Shown: piece by piece, positions 63,033 to 64,000 of the stretch
Layout: every line of letters starts with the position of its first letter
Position numbering within the stretch: position 1 is the stretch's first letter
Origin: Alistipes sp.
GTDB lineage: Bacteria > Bacteroidota > Bacteroidia > Bacteroidales > Rikenellaceae
Assembly (NCBI GenBank): GCA_017623505.1
Contig: JAGAOZ010000007.1
Coordinates: forward strand, 62,001 to 126,000
Length of the DNA: 64,000 nucleotides
Reading direction: 5' to 3'
The notes under the pieces: model-generated
Seen by the model: only the letters and a program-made list of their open reading frames with translations
The model's database searches: none
What the model was told of the DNA's origin: nothing
Position numbers and translations under genes: made by a program

Positions 63033-63885
63033 AACAATTACACTCTTTATGTTTTTCGTCTGCAAACCTCTCCTGCTCACGATACATCGACTGACGACGC
63101 ATAGCTTCATCAAAATCTACCTTATGGCCGTCAAACTCAGGGCCATCGACACACGTAAACAGCGTCTTGCCACCAACGCTCACGCGGCAGGCTCCACACA
63201 TACCCGTACCATCGACCATCAACGCATTGAGCGACACGGTGGTAGGGAGCTCATACTTAGCAGTTGTCAAGCAGACAAACTTCATCATAATCATCGGACC
63301 AATAGCCACACACTCATCATAACTCTTCCCCTCATTGGCAATAAGCTCGTCAATCTTTGCTGTAACCAGACCCTTGAAACCCTTACTGCCGTCATCTGTC
63401 GCAATGTAAAGGTTGGTCGTAACCTTAGCCATCTCGTCGGTATAAATCAACATAGAGGCGGTCTTTGCACCAATAATAACATCGACCTTAGCACCATGCT
63501 CATAGAGCCACTTGACTTGAGGATATACCGGTGCAGTGCCTACTCCTCCGGCAACAAATAAGTAATGACGCGAACGCAACTCCTCCTCGCTAAGCGCAAC
63601 AAAAGCCGACGGATTGCCCAATGGTCCGACAAAATCGGCAATGTAATCGCCAATCTGCATAGCACAAAGTTTACGCGTAGATAGCCCAATAGCCTGGATA
63701 ACAATTGTCACAGAACCATCCTTCACATCGCTATCCGCTATCGTCAAAGGCACTCTTTCGCCATGCTCATCTACTCTCACTATCACAAACTGTCCCGGCA
63801 GAGCACTCTGCGCTACACGAGGAGCCTCAATTCGCAAGAGATAGATATTCTCTGACAATAGTCGCTTCTCTAAAATCTTAAACAT
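63022..63885 (-). CDS. NfnA/PyrK-like FAD and [2Fe-2S] electron-transfer subunit
   Basis: 287 residues. A ferredoxin-reductase-type FAD domain (ALPGQFVIVRVDEHGERVPL), an NAD-binding domain (YLFVAGGVGTAPVYPQVKWL, VIIGAKTASMLIY) and a C-terminal [2Fe-2S] site (DGTGMCGACRVSVGG, LFTCVDGPEFDGH). It overlaps the downstream GltA-like gene by 11 bp, so the two subunits are made together. Predicted role: bifurcating NADH, ferredoxin and NADPH. The C-terminal tail is longer than usual (EQERFADEKHKECNC). The DUF1573-like gene ends 15 bp upstream. Confidence 0.9.
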   Translation of the reverse strand: MFKILEKRLLSENIYLLRIEAPRVAQSALPGQFVIVRVDEHGERVPLTIADSDVKDGSVTIVIQAIGLSTRKLCAMQIGDYIADFVGPLGNPSAFVALSEEELRSRHYLFVAGGVGTAPVYPQVKWLYEHGAKVDVIIGAKTASMLIYTDEMAKVTTNLYIATDDGSKGFKGLVTAKIDELIANEGKSYDECVAIGPMIMMKFVCLTTAKYELPTTVSLNALMVDGTGMCGACRVSVGGKTLFTCVDGPEFDGHKVDFDEAMRRQSMYREQERFADEKHKECNCYGK

Positions 63886-63900
63886 ATCTTATTATATCTT

Positions 63901-64000
63901 CTATTTGCTGACAACAATCGCTGTAACGCGCAACGACTGCATCGGCTGTACAACATCATTGGTAATAATTCTCACTCGCTCGGAATATGGACCATAATCA
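63901..64000 (-). CDS. DUF1573-like protein, 3' end only
   Basis: Only the last 32 codons before the TAG (63901-63903) are in the window. They read GPYSERVRIITNDVVQP and then a short beta-strand ending AIVVSK. The tN-and-Q-x-L-x-V pattern is that of the C-terminal strands of DUF1573, an Ig-like domain in Bacteroidota envelope proteins. The N-terminus is off the right edge. It precedes the Nfn-like pair by 15 bp. Confidence 0.55.
   Translation of the reverse strand, partial: DYGPYSERVRIITNDVVQPMQSLRVTAIVVSK

Overview
The window looks like a chromosomal segment of a gut Bacteroidales, most probably Alistipes/Rikenellaceae. Three things support this. Promoters repeatedly show the Bacteroidota form TTTG, about 20 bp, TAnnTTTG. 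Most genes lack strong Shine-Dalgarno sequences. The content includes Bacteroidota-specific families: fimbrillin-like lipoproteins, BspA-type leucine-rich repeats, FISUMP, DUF3575, DUF5689, DUF4834, DUF5683 and OstA-like. The genus is inferred from overall flavour, not from a marker search.

Layout. Positions 1-6616 (minus strand) hold a partial membrane protein, an accessory stretch with a phage-like gene stub and a 22-bp tandem repeat, four secreted surface-type proteins, miaB and a YitT-family membrane protein. Positions 7054-9554 hold plsY and an AMP-forming acyl-CoA ligase. Positions 9608-13454 hold a structured leader, a chimeric fimbrillin-like/LRR lipoprotein, and a LytS/LytTR two-component pair. 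Positions 13455-20551 hold a stand-alone HsdR-N nuclease-fold protein, a GH2-like protein without catalytic glutamates, tRNA-Lys(CUU), a porin plus nucleoside-gate transporter pair, and an orphan PTS EIIC-like protein followed by two DUF5689 lipoproteins.

Positions 20608-29316 are mostly housekeeping: yceD-rpmF-plsX, gapA, mlaE/mlaF with DUF4834, purB, a GNAT acetyltransferase and a WYL regulator. Positions 29381-41068 form the accessory surface region: a giant beta-helix lipoprotein behind an 18-bp leader hairpin, a fusion of a possible EVE/PUA-like domain to a MESH1-like HD hydrolase, and a DUF3575/fimbrillin-like/giant-repeat operon. Positions 41164-48635 carry an MFS transporter and a DAACS symporter, then an operon for 2-oxoacid:ferredoxin oxidoreductase (iorAB), an aminotransferase and a CoA-transferase. 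Together these suggest fermentation of (probably aromatic) amino acids to arylacetates. Positions 48685-60675 are conserved envelope and cell-cycle genes: OstA-like, two SurA-like PPIases, a CPBP protease, parAB, DUF5683, an MltD-like transglycosylase and mnmE. Positions 60749-64000 hold a small winged-helix gene with an apparent homopolymer frameshift, a zinc-ribbon DUF805 protein, an NfnAB-like flavoprotein pair and the end of a DUF1573-like gene.

How it fits together. The three fimbrillin-like lipoproteins (9941, 29574, 37276) share an N-terminal module but have unrelated C-terminal halves, so they look like a mosaic surface-protein family. Each has a strong hairpin or dyad just upstream. 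Ferredoxin reduced by the iorAB enzyme could be reoxidised by the NfnAB-like pair encoded 15 kb downstream. I saw no insertion sequence, integrase, CRISPR array or complete defence island.
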